Source of the DNA: CAYFVU01 sp964594775
GTDB lineage: Bacteria; Spirochaetota; Spirochaetia; DSM-16054; Sediminispirochaetaceae
Assembly: GCA_964594775.1 (NCBI GenBank)
Contig: CAZQNO010000060.1
Coordinates: 1-16,721, forward strand
DNA: 16,721 nucleotides
Direction: 5' to 3'
The position numbers and the translations under genes were made by a program. The stretch's first letter is position 1; the number at the start of each line of letters is the position of its first letter. Of this stretch, positions 1 to 6,950 are shown one piece after another. The notes under the pieces are model-generated. The model had not been told where the DNA came from. It was given only the letters and a program-made list of their open reading frames with translations, and did not search any database.

Positions 1-1
1 T

Positions 2-439
2 GGTGCCGCCTGCAACTACGAAGCAATGGAGGCCGGCAGCAGCTCGGACCTCGCCAGCGTCCCTTTTCCAAAACGGTTCGCAGGATCTCCTCCTGGGTGG
101 CGCCGTAGCGTGGACGGTGACAAGCTCACCGATTGGGGCATGCAGGGGGCCCCTGATCTGGCGGTCGAGATCGTCTCTCCCGCTTCCGGAAAAAAGGACG
201 GAAAGCAGAAATTTTCCCTCTACGAGCACTACGGGGTTCGTGAATACTGGATAGTCGATCCGGACGAGCAGGTGGTGGAAATATACCGGCATAATGGAAA
301 GCGTTTTGGACGTATCGGCGCGTACGGCCCTGAAGACCGGCCTGGGAGGCATGCCCTCATTTACCGTTCTCTTCAAAGTCCTCGAAATAGCGGTCCAGTC
401 CCAGCAGCAGTCTCCTGGCCTTCCACTTCGGTATGGTAA
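2..439 (+). CDS. Uma2-family (DUF820) nuclease-like protein, 5' end cut by window edge
   Basis: The reading frame is open to the window edge, with a first in-frame ATG at 26. Counting from that ATG, residues 41-52 and 65-79 match the Uma2 core: a GAPDL..E segment ending in SP, then a K, then a LYE..GV.EYWIVDP block. Asp44, Glu48 and Lys60 fit the PD-(D/E)XK-type active site of this family of putative endonucleases (PF05685). Family members are usually near 190 residues and have about 80 residues before the PDL motif. Here only about 50 codons are visible and they match the family poorly, and the tail after residue 100 no longer looks like Uma2. The gene may therefore be partly degenerate. Its last 83 bases overlap the 3' end of the opposite-strand DUF4340 gene. 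The family call is fairly sure; whether it is functional is not. Confidence 0.65.
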   Translation, partial: GAACNYEAMEAGSSSDLASVPFPKRFAGSPPGWRRSVDGDKLTDWGMQGAPDLAVEIVSPASGKKDGKQKFSLYEHYGVREYWIVDPDEQVVEIYRHNGKRFGRIGAYGPEDRPGRHALIYRSLQSPRNSGPVPAAVSWPSTSVW

Positions 440-1328
440 AGGAGTAACTGTTCGTGCTTACTTGAACCGGGAAATTACCGGCCTCGTCGGGCGGCCAGAG
501 AGACACGACCGCCTGTTCTCCACCGTTTTTCACTATCTTCAGATTTGCGAACGGTTCCCCCTGGGGATTTTTATCGGGAAAGCCACTGGCGCGAAGATCG
601 GCCAGCTCGATCATCAAGTCCCGAAAACGGCCCTCTTCTACATTTTCTAGTAGTTTTCCCGTAGCGGTCTCTGCCGTCCAAACCGTTTCTTCTGTAGTTT
701 CCGATTTGCTGCTCTCGGTTCCGGCAGGTTCCCGGTCCTGTCGGCTCAGCAACAGTTTCTCATGCCCAGGGCCGGTAATTTCCATGCGGTCGATTCGCTC
801 GCGGGAGAATGAAGCCATCTGTGTTTCTCTGAAGTCCGCCGCTTCCGTTGAAAAGTACTTGGACAGATCCTGGGGCAACAGTACTACCTCCCTTTGGTCC
901 TGAATGCGGGCATATACTGAATTTCCTGAAGATGCTTTGTTCCCCAACCTTACTGCGAGAATTTTATCGTCTCCGGAGAAAAATCGCAGGATCCGCTGTT
1001 CATCTTCCTGGAGTCCGAATTTTTTGTAGCTTTCCCTGGTGCTTATCACATCTAAACGACCAAGAGATTCGGTCGCCGAGATAAGGTCGGAAATCTTTTG
1101 CCCGTCCGCCGGAAATGCCTCTTGTCCGACGCTCCAATTTGTAGAATCGTCTTCATCCTTTTTTGAGAGTGTCAAGGATTCGTTCCCGCTTTCGAAGACA
1201 ATTTTATGCACCTCACCGGGAAGAATGGGAACCTGAATAGTATTTTTTCTGCTATCCACACTTTCCTGGAGAATAAAGGTGAGGACCAGCACCGTTGTAA
1301 TAGCCGCGTAGAGTATCGTCCTTTTCAT
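357..1328 (-). CDS. DUF4340 domain-containing membrane-anchored protein
   Basis: A 323-residue protein with one N-terminal membrane segment (about residues 5-20) followed by a long soluble, probably extracytoplasmic part. It fits the DUF4340 family (PF14238), whose genes typically sit directly after GldG-like ABC auxiliary genes, as here. A longer frame opens at 1601, but that would overlap the upstream gene by 270 bp. The ATG at 1328 is preceded by a strong AGGAGG and begins one base after the upstream TAG, so I chose it. The biochemical role of the family is not known; position suggests an accessory subunit of the neighbouring ABC complex. The middle of the protein has an acidic, Ser/Glu-rich low-complexity stretch. 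The 3' end overlaps the convergent Uma2 gene. Confidence 0.82.
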   Translation of the reverse strand: MKRTILYAAITTVLVLTFILQESVDSRKNTIQVPILPGEVHKIVFESGNESLTLSKKDEDDSTNWSVGQEAFPADGQKISDLISATESLGRLDVISTRESYKKFGLQEDEQRILRFFSGDDKILAVRLGNKASSGNSVYARIQDQREVVLLPQDLSKYFSTEAADFRETQMASFSRERIDRMEITGPGHEKLLLSRQDREPAGTESSKSETTEETVWTAETATGKLLENVEEGRFRDLMIELADLRASGFPDKNPQGEPFANLKIVKNGGEQAVVSLWPPDEAGNFPVQVSTNSYSFTIPKWKARRLLLGLDRYFEDFEENGK

Positions 1329-1329
1329 G

Positions 1330-3489
1330 CTATACCTCCTGATTGTCCTGAAAGAGTGACTTGATGCGTCGTGCTTTGTTGCGACGTTGGAGCCAAACGA
1401 TAAGTCCGACGAAGAGGACGAGGAGAGGCACCAGGATGGTATTCGCCCATCGTGCAATGAGCCGTGAGCTTGGAGAGGGTGAATGAAGTCGCGGTACTCC
1501 AAGGCCCTTGCTGCGCAGTTCGGCAAAACCGGGTGCACCATTGAGATAGTCGACGGCATTGAGCAGAAAGGTCCCGTTAGGTGTTCGAGACTGAGGATCA
1601 AGCAGCTGGGCGGTGGTAAGAGCCGAAGTACCCACTACGATAATCCGAGAGTCCTCCACGGAGTCTTTTCGAAACCGGTCACCGATGAAATTATCGGCAG
1701 CGGTATCTGTCCCGCCCTCATGCTTGTTGCCGGTTTCATTTTCCCTCTCCGAGAGGGCCTCCGATTCAGCGTTTCTCTGTGACGGAAGAAGCGGGAGATC
1801 CACCGGTTCATCGAAGTTGCTTTCGAAAGTGCCTTCGAGAAGAACGGCTATATCCTGCCTTTCGGTCTCTGTGGTACCGGGAGCTCCCTGGATATGGGGG
1901 GTGATTTCCATTGGGCCGGCAACGGTCCACGCCTTCGGCGAGCTCTGCAGAAGAACCGTGTACGTGGGGGTATTCTCTCCATCGGTTTCGGCGCTTGGCA
2001 AAATCCGGCCGGCGTTGAGGAGGATGATATCTTCCAATCCCGCAGTCACTACAGAATCGCGGTTGATGCTGTCTCCACTGAGAACCGGCACCTGGAAGAG
2101 CTGCTGCTGCCCGTTCTGCCCGCGGGAGATATAACTCTCTTCGTCTAAAACGATGTTCTCTGAAACCTCTGCCCCCCAACTTTTTAGTAGTTTTTCCAAT
2201 CCCGTGGTAGTTTTTTCCCAGCTGGGACGGGCTCCGGCCATCATCTGCTGCTGAGTCGGGATGTTCTGGACATGACGATCGAGAAGGACAAAGAGGTTTC
2301 CCCCATTCATCACGAACTGATCGATCCTGTAGAGGGCTGCCTCGCTGTAAGGGCCGGAAGGACCGTTGATGATCATGGTATCTATGTCGCTGGGGATTTC
2401 TTTTTCTGCGGGATTGACCGAGACTATCTCAAATCTCTCGTCAAGGAGCTGAGAGAAGGCTGCTGCTCCCTGTCTGGAATCATCCAGATTCTTCTCGCCG
2501 TTACCGACGGCATAAGCGATCCGGGGATTTACCGAAACGAGTGATTTCAGCCCCTGCCGGATTGTCTCTTCAATGGTTTCCGGTTGTTCCAGAGAATAGG
2601 CGCCGAAAAGACTAGATAAAATGCGTAGGGGCATTCTCTCGGTGCGGTCTTCGAGCGTGAGCACCACTTCTAAGAGTCCTCTCCGGGTTTCACCGTTCTC
2701 GTTTTTCCAGCTGAGGGGCTCGAGACCGTAACGGCTGCTCAATTGGTCAATCTCTGCTCGGCTTGAAGGTTCAAGGAATTCGAAACTGATTCTACCGTAG
2801 TTATCTTCATTTATTCTATGGTATACATCGATCATCTCCTGTTCGAGTTCGGAAAATCCTTGAATATTAATTTGGGATAGGGCGGGGCTGGCGATTACCT
2901 TCATGGCCACCTTTGCCTCGGTTCCTGAGAGGGCGTCGCTCTGTCCCATAGCCGAGCGTATTGCTGTGGTCAGGCGGTATTCAAGACCTGAAGTAGTATT
3001 GATCCGATCCACCCGCTCGACCGTATTTCCGTAGAGGACGGCAAGTCCCATATAGACGGCCCTGGATTGGAACTCATCGGATTTCACTTCTTGGATTTCT
3101 ACCTGGCTGAGGCCGTATCTTGAGGCTTCTGATTTCCCTTCCGGGCTTGTGGTCTCGATGATTTCATAACTGAACACATCTCTTCTGCTGCCTTCGTATT
3201 CTTTTAATAAATCCACAAGGTAGCGGCGTACCCCATTATAGGGAGCGGGTAGTTTTTCTGCATAGAACACCTTTACCCTCAAGGGATCTTCTAAAAGCGC
3301 AAGGGTTTCTTTACTAACTTGAGAGAGGCTGTACGCATTGTTGGATGTTAGGTCTATCTTAAAAAAACTGTTGCTGCCGACAAGATTGATCATAATGAGG
3401 ATCAGAATTCCTAAAGTGAAATTGATTCCCCTGAAAAGGTGCGGTCTTTTCGAGTTTCCCACGCTTTTTCGGCCGGAAAATATTTTCAT
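1330..3489 (-). CDS. GldG-like ABC transporter auxiliary protein
   Basis: A 719-residue protein of the GldG / ABC_transp_aux type (PF09822), an extracytoplasmic component linked to ABC-2 transporters. It has a membrane segment at about residues 22-38, a large soluble domain, and a second membrane segment near the C-terminus (about 676-700) followed by a basic tail (RRNKARR). The opening after the first membrane segment, with the DLTSNNAYSLS motif, is typical of the family. The start ATG at 3489 overlaps the permease stop as ATGA and has an AGGAGGTG site just upstream. In Flavobacterium, GldA, GldF and GldG are needed for gliding, but homologues are widespread in non-gliding bacteria. The gliding name is therefore only a family label here. 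A linker (about residues 590-620) is rich in Glu, Asn and Gly. Confidence 0.87.
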   Translation of the reverse strand: MKIFSGRKSVGNSKRPHLFRGINFTLGILILIMINLVGSNSFFKIDLTSNNAYSLSQVSKETLALLEDPLRVKVFYAEKLPAPYNGVRRYLVDLLKEYEGSRRDVFSYEIIETTSPEGKSEASRYGLSQVEIQEVKSDEFQSRAVYMGLAVLYGNTVERVDRINTTSGLEYRLTTAIRSAMGQSDALSGTEAKVAMKVIASPALSQINIQGFSELEQEMIDVYHRINEDNYGRISFEFLEPSSRAEIDQLSSRYGLEPLSWKNENGETRRGLLEVVLTLEDRTERMPLRILSSLFGAYSLEQPETIEETIRQGLKSLVSVNPRIAYAVGNGEKNLDDSRQGAAAFSQLLDERFEIVSVNPAEKEIPSDIDTMIINGPSGPYSEAALYRIDQFVMNGGNLFVLLDRHVQNIPTQQQMMAGARPSWEKTTTGLEKLLKSWGAEVSENIVLDEESYISRGQNGQQQLFQVPVLSGDSINRDSVVTAGLEDIILLNAGRILPSAETDGENTPTYTVLLQSSPKAWTVAGPMEITPHIQGAPGTTETERQDIAVLLEGTFESNFDEPVDLPLLPSQRNAESEALSERENETGNKHEGGTDTAADNFIGDRFRKDSVEDSRIIVVGTSALTTAQLLDPQSRTPNGTFLLNAVDYLNGAPGFAELRSKGLGVPRLHSPSPSSRLIARWANTILVPLLVLFVGLIVWLQRRNKARRIKSLFQDNQEV

Positions 3490-4229
3490 TGGGCACCTCC
3501 TGCTTTTTGTCGGTTCAAGCGGTAAATGGAGATCATGAGGAAGCCCGCAGTCAGACTGAGAAGATAAACGACGGAACGGGAATCGATGAGTCCTCGGGTA
3601 AATCCGTTGAAGTGGTAGCTGATACTGAGAAATTCAATAAGAGAAACCAGTGGTGCTGGAATAAGAATGAGGAAACTGTTCATCAATGCCAGAAGCAGGG
3701 TCAGTACCAAACCGACAATAAGTGCTGTGGTTTCATTCCTCGTTATACTCGATGCAAAAACCCCGACGGCCGAATATGCAGCTATCAGGAGGATCGATCC
3801 GAGGTAGCCTCCGGCCACCGGTCCGGGATCAAGTTTTCCCATAGTCGAAACGGTGAAGGTGAAAATAAGCGTCGGCAGCAGGAGAAAAAGGCCGGTCACC
3901 CATACTGAGAAGAACTTTGCCAATACAATCTCTAAATCTTGCATAGGAAGCGTTGTAAGGATTTCCCATGTACCCCGTCGCTTTTCCTCGGCGATAAGCC
4001 GCATCGAGAGGGCAGGGATCAACAGGGCTAGAAGGATCGGAAGGATAGAAAAAAACTGTCTCATCTCCACTCGGTCATAGATAAAAAAGACGGAAAAGAA
4101 CAGCGAAGCGGTCACACTAAGAAAGACCGCTCCTACAATGTAGGCAACGGGTGTCTGGAAATATGAGGATAGTTCTTTTCGAAATAGTGCTTTTCCTGCT
4201 CGAAATCTTGCTGACGCGGTGCTGCTCAT
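3486..4229 (-). CDS. ABC-2 type permease, GldF-like
   Basis: A 247-residue integral membrane protein with six hydrophobic segments in the ABC-2 permease pattern. A conserved cytoplasmic stretch in the first third (RLIAEEKRRGTWEILTTLP) is a hallmark of GldF/NosY-like permeases. It should form the membrane channel for the ATPase encoded immediately upstream. Its ATG overlaps the ATPase stop (ATGA), and its own stop overlaps the next start the same way, so translation of the three genes is likely coupled. The transported substrate cannot be read from sequence. Confidence 0.88.
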   Translation of the reverse strand: MSSTASARFRAGKALFRKELSSYFQTPVAYIVGAVFLSVTASLFFSVFFIYDRVEMRQFFSILPILLALLIPALSMRLIAEEKRRGTWEILTTLPMQDLEIVLAKFFSVWVTGLFLLLPTLIFTFTVSTMGKLDPGPVAGGYLGSILLIAAYSAVGVFASSITRNETTALIVGLVLTLLLALMNSFLILIPAPLVSLIEFLSISYHFNGFTRGLIDSRSVVYLLSLTAGFLMISIYRLNRQKAGGAQ

Positions 4230-5254
4230 GAGGCGCCTCCCTTCTGATGTGCGCCGGCACTGCTTTGCGCGGCTTTACCGAACGGTTCAGCAGCTGTTGC
4301 GGCAATGCCGGTATCCGTCGAAGCGGTCAGTTCATGGAAAATGTCCTCCATGGAGGTCCGTTCTCTGACCATTTCATAGATGGTAAATTTTCCGTTCTCT
4401 GCGGCGATCCGAAAGATTTCAGGTCTCAGGTCGAGCTCCGAAGCAGAGAGCACCGAAACATGGAGTAACTTCTCACCATTTTCGTCAACCTCTGCCGAGG
4501 TTTCTTCCCGAGCCAGTGAGTGAAAACCTTCGAGATGTTTCAGTAGTTCCTCTATTTTTTTATACTCAACACCGGCTACCGAAAGATGAATTTTCCGTGA
4601 ACTCGGTGAAAAAGAGGTGATGGACCCATCGTAACGGATACTCCCTCGGTGAATAACGATCACCCTGCTGCAGAGGGCCTCCACCTCCTGCATGATGTGG
4701 GTCGAAAGGATGACCGTCTTTGTCTCGGCAATCCTGCGAATGAGGTTACGAACCTCGATAATCTGGTTGGGATCCAATCCGCTGGTCGGCTCATCAAGTA
4801 CCAGGAGCTCCGGTTCATGAAGAAGGGTATGGGCAAGCCCGACCCTCTGTCGAAAGCCCTTTGAAAGCTCACGAATCGGTTTGTGGGCATGGGATTCCAG
4901 GCCGACTTCCCGGATTGTCTCGGGAACCCGTGTACGCGGATCGAGTCCGTGTAATTCCGCCTCGTACATAAGGTAATCCCAGGCAAGCATGTCGCCGTAC
5001 ACCGGTGCCGATTCAGGCAGATACCCTATCCGTGCCTTGAGGTGCACCGAATCAGGAGAAAACTCTTCGCCGGCGATTCGCACCTTGCCGCGGCTCGGTT
5101 CCATATAACCGGTCATAATCCGCATGGCCGTGGTTTTACCGGCGCCGTTAGGTCCTAAGAGACCGACGATACCTCCCTTTGGAATAGAGAAGGATACATC
5201 TCTCAACGCTTTTAGATCACCGTAATCTTTTCCTATCGCTTGAAATTCTACCAT
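4226..5254 (-). CDS. ABC transporter ATP-binding protein, GldA-like
   Basis: A 342-residue ABC ATPase. The Walker A motif GPNGAGKT is at residues 34-41, the signature appears as LSKGFRQRV at 130-138, and Walker B with catalytic Glu (LLVLDEP) is at 150-156. The D-loop SGLD follows, and the H-loop lies in STHIMQEVE. The Q-loop position carries Glu (YLPE), and the signature has K in place of the second G; both are normal in GldA-type ATPases. The region after about residue 215 is a family-typical C-terminal domain ending in MEDIFHELT, followed by an extra Ala-rich tail of about 30 residues that looks unstructured. It is the first gene of the minus-strand operon; a GAGG about 7 nt upstream supports the start. 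Confidence 0.92.
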   Translation of the reverse strand: MVEFQAIGKDYGDLKALRDVSFSIPKGGIVGLLGPNGAGKTTAMRIMTGYMEPSRGKVRIAGEEFSPDSVHLKARIGYLPESAPVYGDMLAWDYLMYEAELHGLDPRTRVPETIREVGLESHAHKPIRELSKGFRQRVGLAHTLLHEPELLVLDEPTSGLDPNQIIEVRNLIRRIAETKTVILSTHIMQEVEALCSRVIVIHRGSIRYDGSITSFSPSSRKIHLSVAGVEYKKIEELLKHLEGFHSLAREETSAEVDENGEKLLHVSVLSASELDLRPEIFRIAAENGKFTIYEMVRERTSMEDIFHELTASTDTGIAATAAEPFGKAAQSSAGAHQKGGAS

Positions 5255-5354
5255 AGAAACCTCGATTATTTCGCGAATGTTGTTTCTAATAAAACTGTGA
5301 TAATGAAGCTATTGCCTGAAAAGTACAAAGATGTAATGAAAAAGGCAAGTCTCT
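5255..5354. promoter_or_regulatory. divergent intergenic region between GldA-like operon and LolA-like gene
   Basis: These 100 bp separate two divergently transcribed genes, so both promoters should lie here. On the minus strand a TTGTAC...17 nt...CATTAT pair (4/6 matches in each hexamer) is the best promoter candidate for the ABC operon. On the plus strand no clear -35/-10 pair stands out. No convincing operator was found. The location is firm; the exact boxes are tentative. Confidence 0.4.
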
Positions 5355-6107
5355 ATGAAAAGGCAGCGTGCAGTTTTTCACTACGCCGTGTTTTTCGTTT
5401 TTTTCAGTACTGCCGTTTTGGCGGCGGGCGAAACCGGAGAATCGGTACTGGGAAAAAGCCATATGTTCGGCAGCAGTCCGTACCTCTCTATGAAAGTGGC
5501 TATGGATATTGGGGAGGGGGCCGGTGAAAAGCAAAGAGAAATAGATATTAAGATCAACAATGAAGAAGGCGAGTACAAGATATTCATGCAAATAACCAGC
5601 CCGGCGTTTCTGCGAAAGATGAAATTCTTGCAGCACCACCCGAAATCGGGAGAAGCTCTTCAATGGATAGCGACGAGCCGCGGAACGCGCAAGGTAACGG
5701 GATCGGCTGAGGATGCGCACATCTTCGATTCGGATTTCACGGCCTCCGACTTTGCCGCCATAAACAGCGGAGAATACCGTATTCTTGATTTTTCTCATGT
5801 TCAACGGGACGGATATCGCTGTTTTCGCTTAGAGATCGAGCCTCGGGAGAAGGCGGATATGTGGCCCGTTAAAGTCCTTTACATCGACGAGCAGAGCCGC
5901 CTCATCCGAGAGGTTGAATACCGGCGGAATGGAGAGGTTGGCAAGAGATACAAACTGCTCGCCACGCAGCAGATCTCCGGCACCACGCTTCCGCGGGAAA
6001 GTATTATGGAAGACTTACTGCACGGCAGTTCGACACGGCTCACATTTGCCCAAATCGAGATGCCCGCTTCACTCCCCGACAGAATTTTCCATTACCGGAA
6101 TCTCTAG
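5355..6107 (+). CDS. LolA-like outer membrane lipoprotein-sorting family protein
   Basis: A 250-residue exported protein. The N-terminus has basic residues followed by a hydrophobic core and a small-residue cleavage region (ALAAG, near residue 24), which fits a Sec signal peptide. The mature part matches the LolA-like family of COG2834/PF17131. It shows the order I..PAFLRKMKFL..., W.....RGTRKV... and DSDFTASDF, which these proteins use in the periplasmic half-barrel. Such proteins are often beside RND/MMPL exporters or other envelope transporters; here the neighbour is the divergent GldAFG-like operon. A functional link is possible but unproven. The Shine-Dalgarno is weak (AAGGCAAG upstream). 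No better in-frame start is present. Confidence 0.82.
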   Translation: MKRQRAVFHYAVFFVFFSTAVLAAGETGESVLGKSHMFGSSPYLSMKVAMDIGEGAGEKQREIDIKINNEEGEYKIFMQITSPAFLRKMKFLQHHPKSGEALQWIATSRGTRKVTGSAEDAHIFDSDFTASDFAAINSGEYRILDFSHVQRDGYRCFRLEIEPREKADMWPVKVLYIDEQSRLIREVEYRRNGEVGKRYKLLATQQISGTTLPRESIMEDLLHGSSTRLTFAQIEMPASLPDRIFHYRNL

Positions 6108-6191
6108 GATGGTTTTTTCATAAAAAAGGTAAAAATACGACTTTCGTACGATGCGCCGGTTTCTCCCAAAAACAATGATTTTGCTCAAATC

Positions 6192-6197
6192 TATAAT
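6192..6197 (+). promoter_or_regulatory. candidate -10 box (TATAAT) for the small lipoprotein
   Basis: A perfect TATAAT lies 16 nt before the lipoprotein ATG, with GGAGG between them. No good -35 hexamer is seen at 16-18 nt upstream. Starting about 7 nt downstream would give a very short leader whose start cuts into the ribosome site, so this may be a chance match in an AT-rich gap. Confidence 0.3.
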
Positions 6198-6213
6198 TTT
6201 TTGGAGGTATCGT

Positions 6214-6693
6214 ATGAAACGGTTAGTGGTTGTTCTGGCGGTCTTGGCTTTGGGCGGGGTATTTTTCGGTTGCAGCGAGGCGGGGAATGATGGGGGTGGA
6301 GGCTCAAGTTCTACTGGAACGGTAAGTGGTACGCTCACCTTTGTGGAAGCAGATTCTAGTGCGGTTGTAGGTGCACTTGATTACTACGTATCGGTAATGA
6401 CTTCAGCACAGTATTCGGCATGGCAGGGTGCAGGGGGCGGGGATCCTGCAGCGTATGAGACAGCAGGTGGTCAGTGGAGCTTTACCAGCGCTGTTGGGGC
6501 AAATACCGACAACTACAGCATTACAAGTGTTCCTACAGGTGACTACTATGTATTAGCCTTTGCCTGGGTAACTGCGGACCCTGCGTCTGATTCACCAGAC
6601 TATGCAGGATATGGACATATCATGACAGGACCTGGTACTCTTGCGGCCGGTGAGACTCTCACGGTGGATCTCGATGTGAGTCCGATACCCTAA
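6214..6693 (+). CDS. small secreted lipoprotein, function unknown
   Basis: A 159-residue protein. The ATG at 6214 has an ideal GGAGG about 7 nt upstream; an earlier in-frame ATG at 6151 lacks one and would spoil the signal peptide. Residues 1-20 form a lipoprotein signal: MKR, a hydrophobic core, then VFFGC with the lipid-attached Cys20. Phe at -3 is unusual for Proteobacteria but accepted in spirochaete lipoboxes. A Gly/Ser linker follows (residues 23-36). The remainder looks all-beta; the segment YSITSVPTGDYYVLAF resembles the prealbumin-like or carboxypeptidase-regulatory beta-sandwich found in many surface proteins. No enzyme motif is visible. It is probably a surface or periplasmic binding or structural lipoprotein. 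Confidence 0.75.
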   Translation: MKRLVVVLAVLALGGVFFGCSEAGNDGGGGSSSTGTVSGTLTFVEADSSAVVGALDYYVSVMTSAQYSAWQGAGGGDPAAYETAGGQWSFTSAVGANTDNYSITSVPTGDYYVLAFAWVTADPASDSPDYAGYGHIMTGPGTLAAGETLTVDLDVSPIP

Positions 6694-6717
6694 GGTAAAA
6701 ATATTATCGCGCAAACT

Positions 6718-6754
6718 TTTGTGGGACGGGCGGCGCAGCTGCCCGTCCCACAAA
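6718..6754. terminator. 14-bp-arm perfect hairpin after the lipoprotein gene
   Basis: TTTGTGGGACGGGC (6718-6731) and its exact reverse complement (6741-6754) flank a 9-nt loop, 25 nt after the lipoprotein stop. The GC-rich stem would form a very stable RNA hairpin. The downstream side is not a run of T, so it is not a textbook rho-independent terminator; it may still end or protect transcripts. The right arm is exactly where the duplicated contig end begins. Confidence 0.55.
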
Positions 6755-6795
6755 TTATCACTTGATTTCTCATAAATATATTTTATTATTTAGGT
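6741..6795 (+). repeat. left copy of an exact 55-bp direct repeat flanking the N gap
   Basis: This stretch is identical, base for base, to 6896-6950 and ends directly at the run of N. The pattern is what two overlapping contig ends look like when a scaffolder places them side by side. It is most likely one genomic copy shown twice, not a biological repeat. Confidence 0.9.
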
Positions 6796-6895
6796 NNNNN
6801 NNNNNNNNNNNNNNNNNNNNNNNNNNNNNNNNNNNNNNNNNNNNNNNNNNNNNNNNNNNNNNNNNNNNNNNNNNNNNNNNNNNNNNNNNNNNNNN
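6796..6895. other. assembly gap (100 N), probably spurious
   Basis: Exactly 100 N, the usual placeholder for a gap of unknown size. Because the two flanks are the same 55 bp, the contigs probably overlap and nothing is missing. The true intergenic distance between the lipoprotein stop and the LuxR-type start would then be about 102 bp. Confidence 0.85.
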
Positions 6896-6950
6896 GCCCG
6901 TCCCACAAATTATCACTTGATTTCTCATAAATATATTTTATTATTTAGGT
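6896..6950 (+). repeat. right copy of the 55-bp direct repeat
   Basis: Identical to 6741-6795. It begins with the right arm of the hairpin and ends one base before the ATG of the LuxR-type gene, so it also holds that gene's promoter. See the left copy for the reading as an assembly overlap. Confidence 0.9.
6917..6944 (+). promoter_or_regulatory. candidate promoter of the membrane LuxR-type regulator
   Basis: TTGATT (6917-6922) and TATTAT (6939-6944) are separated by 16 nt, matching 4/6 and 5/6 of the sigma-70 consensus. Only 6 nt separate the -10 box from the ATG at 6951, and there is no Shine-Dalgarno. A transcript from here would begin at or next to the ATG, i.e. a leaderless mRNA. This is inference from spacing only. 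Confidence 0.45.

Noticed and set aside
1329..1601. Upstream extension of the DUF4340 frame to an ATG at 1601
   Set aside because: It would lie inside the GldG-like gene in another frame, and the added residues are Ser-rich and unlike the family. A strong AGGAGG marks the ATG at 1328.
1483..2148. Several plus-strand open frames of 84-173 codons opposite the GldG-like gene
   Set aside because: They are antisense shadows of a well-supported gene, with no ribosome sites and low-complexity, Arg/Ser-rich translations.
5286..5804. Minus-strand 172-codon frame opposite the LolA-like gene
   Set aside because: No recognisable domain, and the opposite strand has a signal peptide and family motifs across the same bases.
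6741..6950. The 55-bp direct repeat as ends of a mobile element hidden in the gap
   Set aside because: The copies touch the N run directly and the gap is a default 100 N. A contig overlap explains both facts with fewer assumptions.
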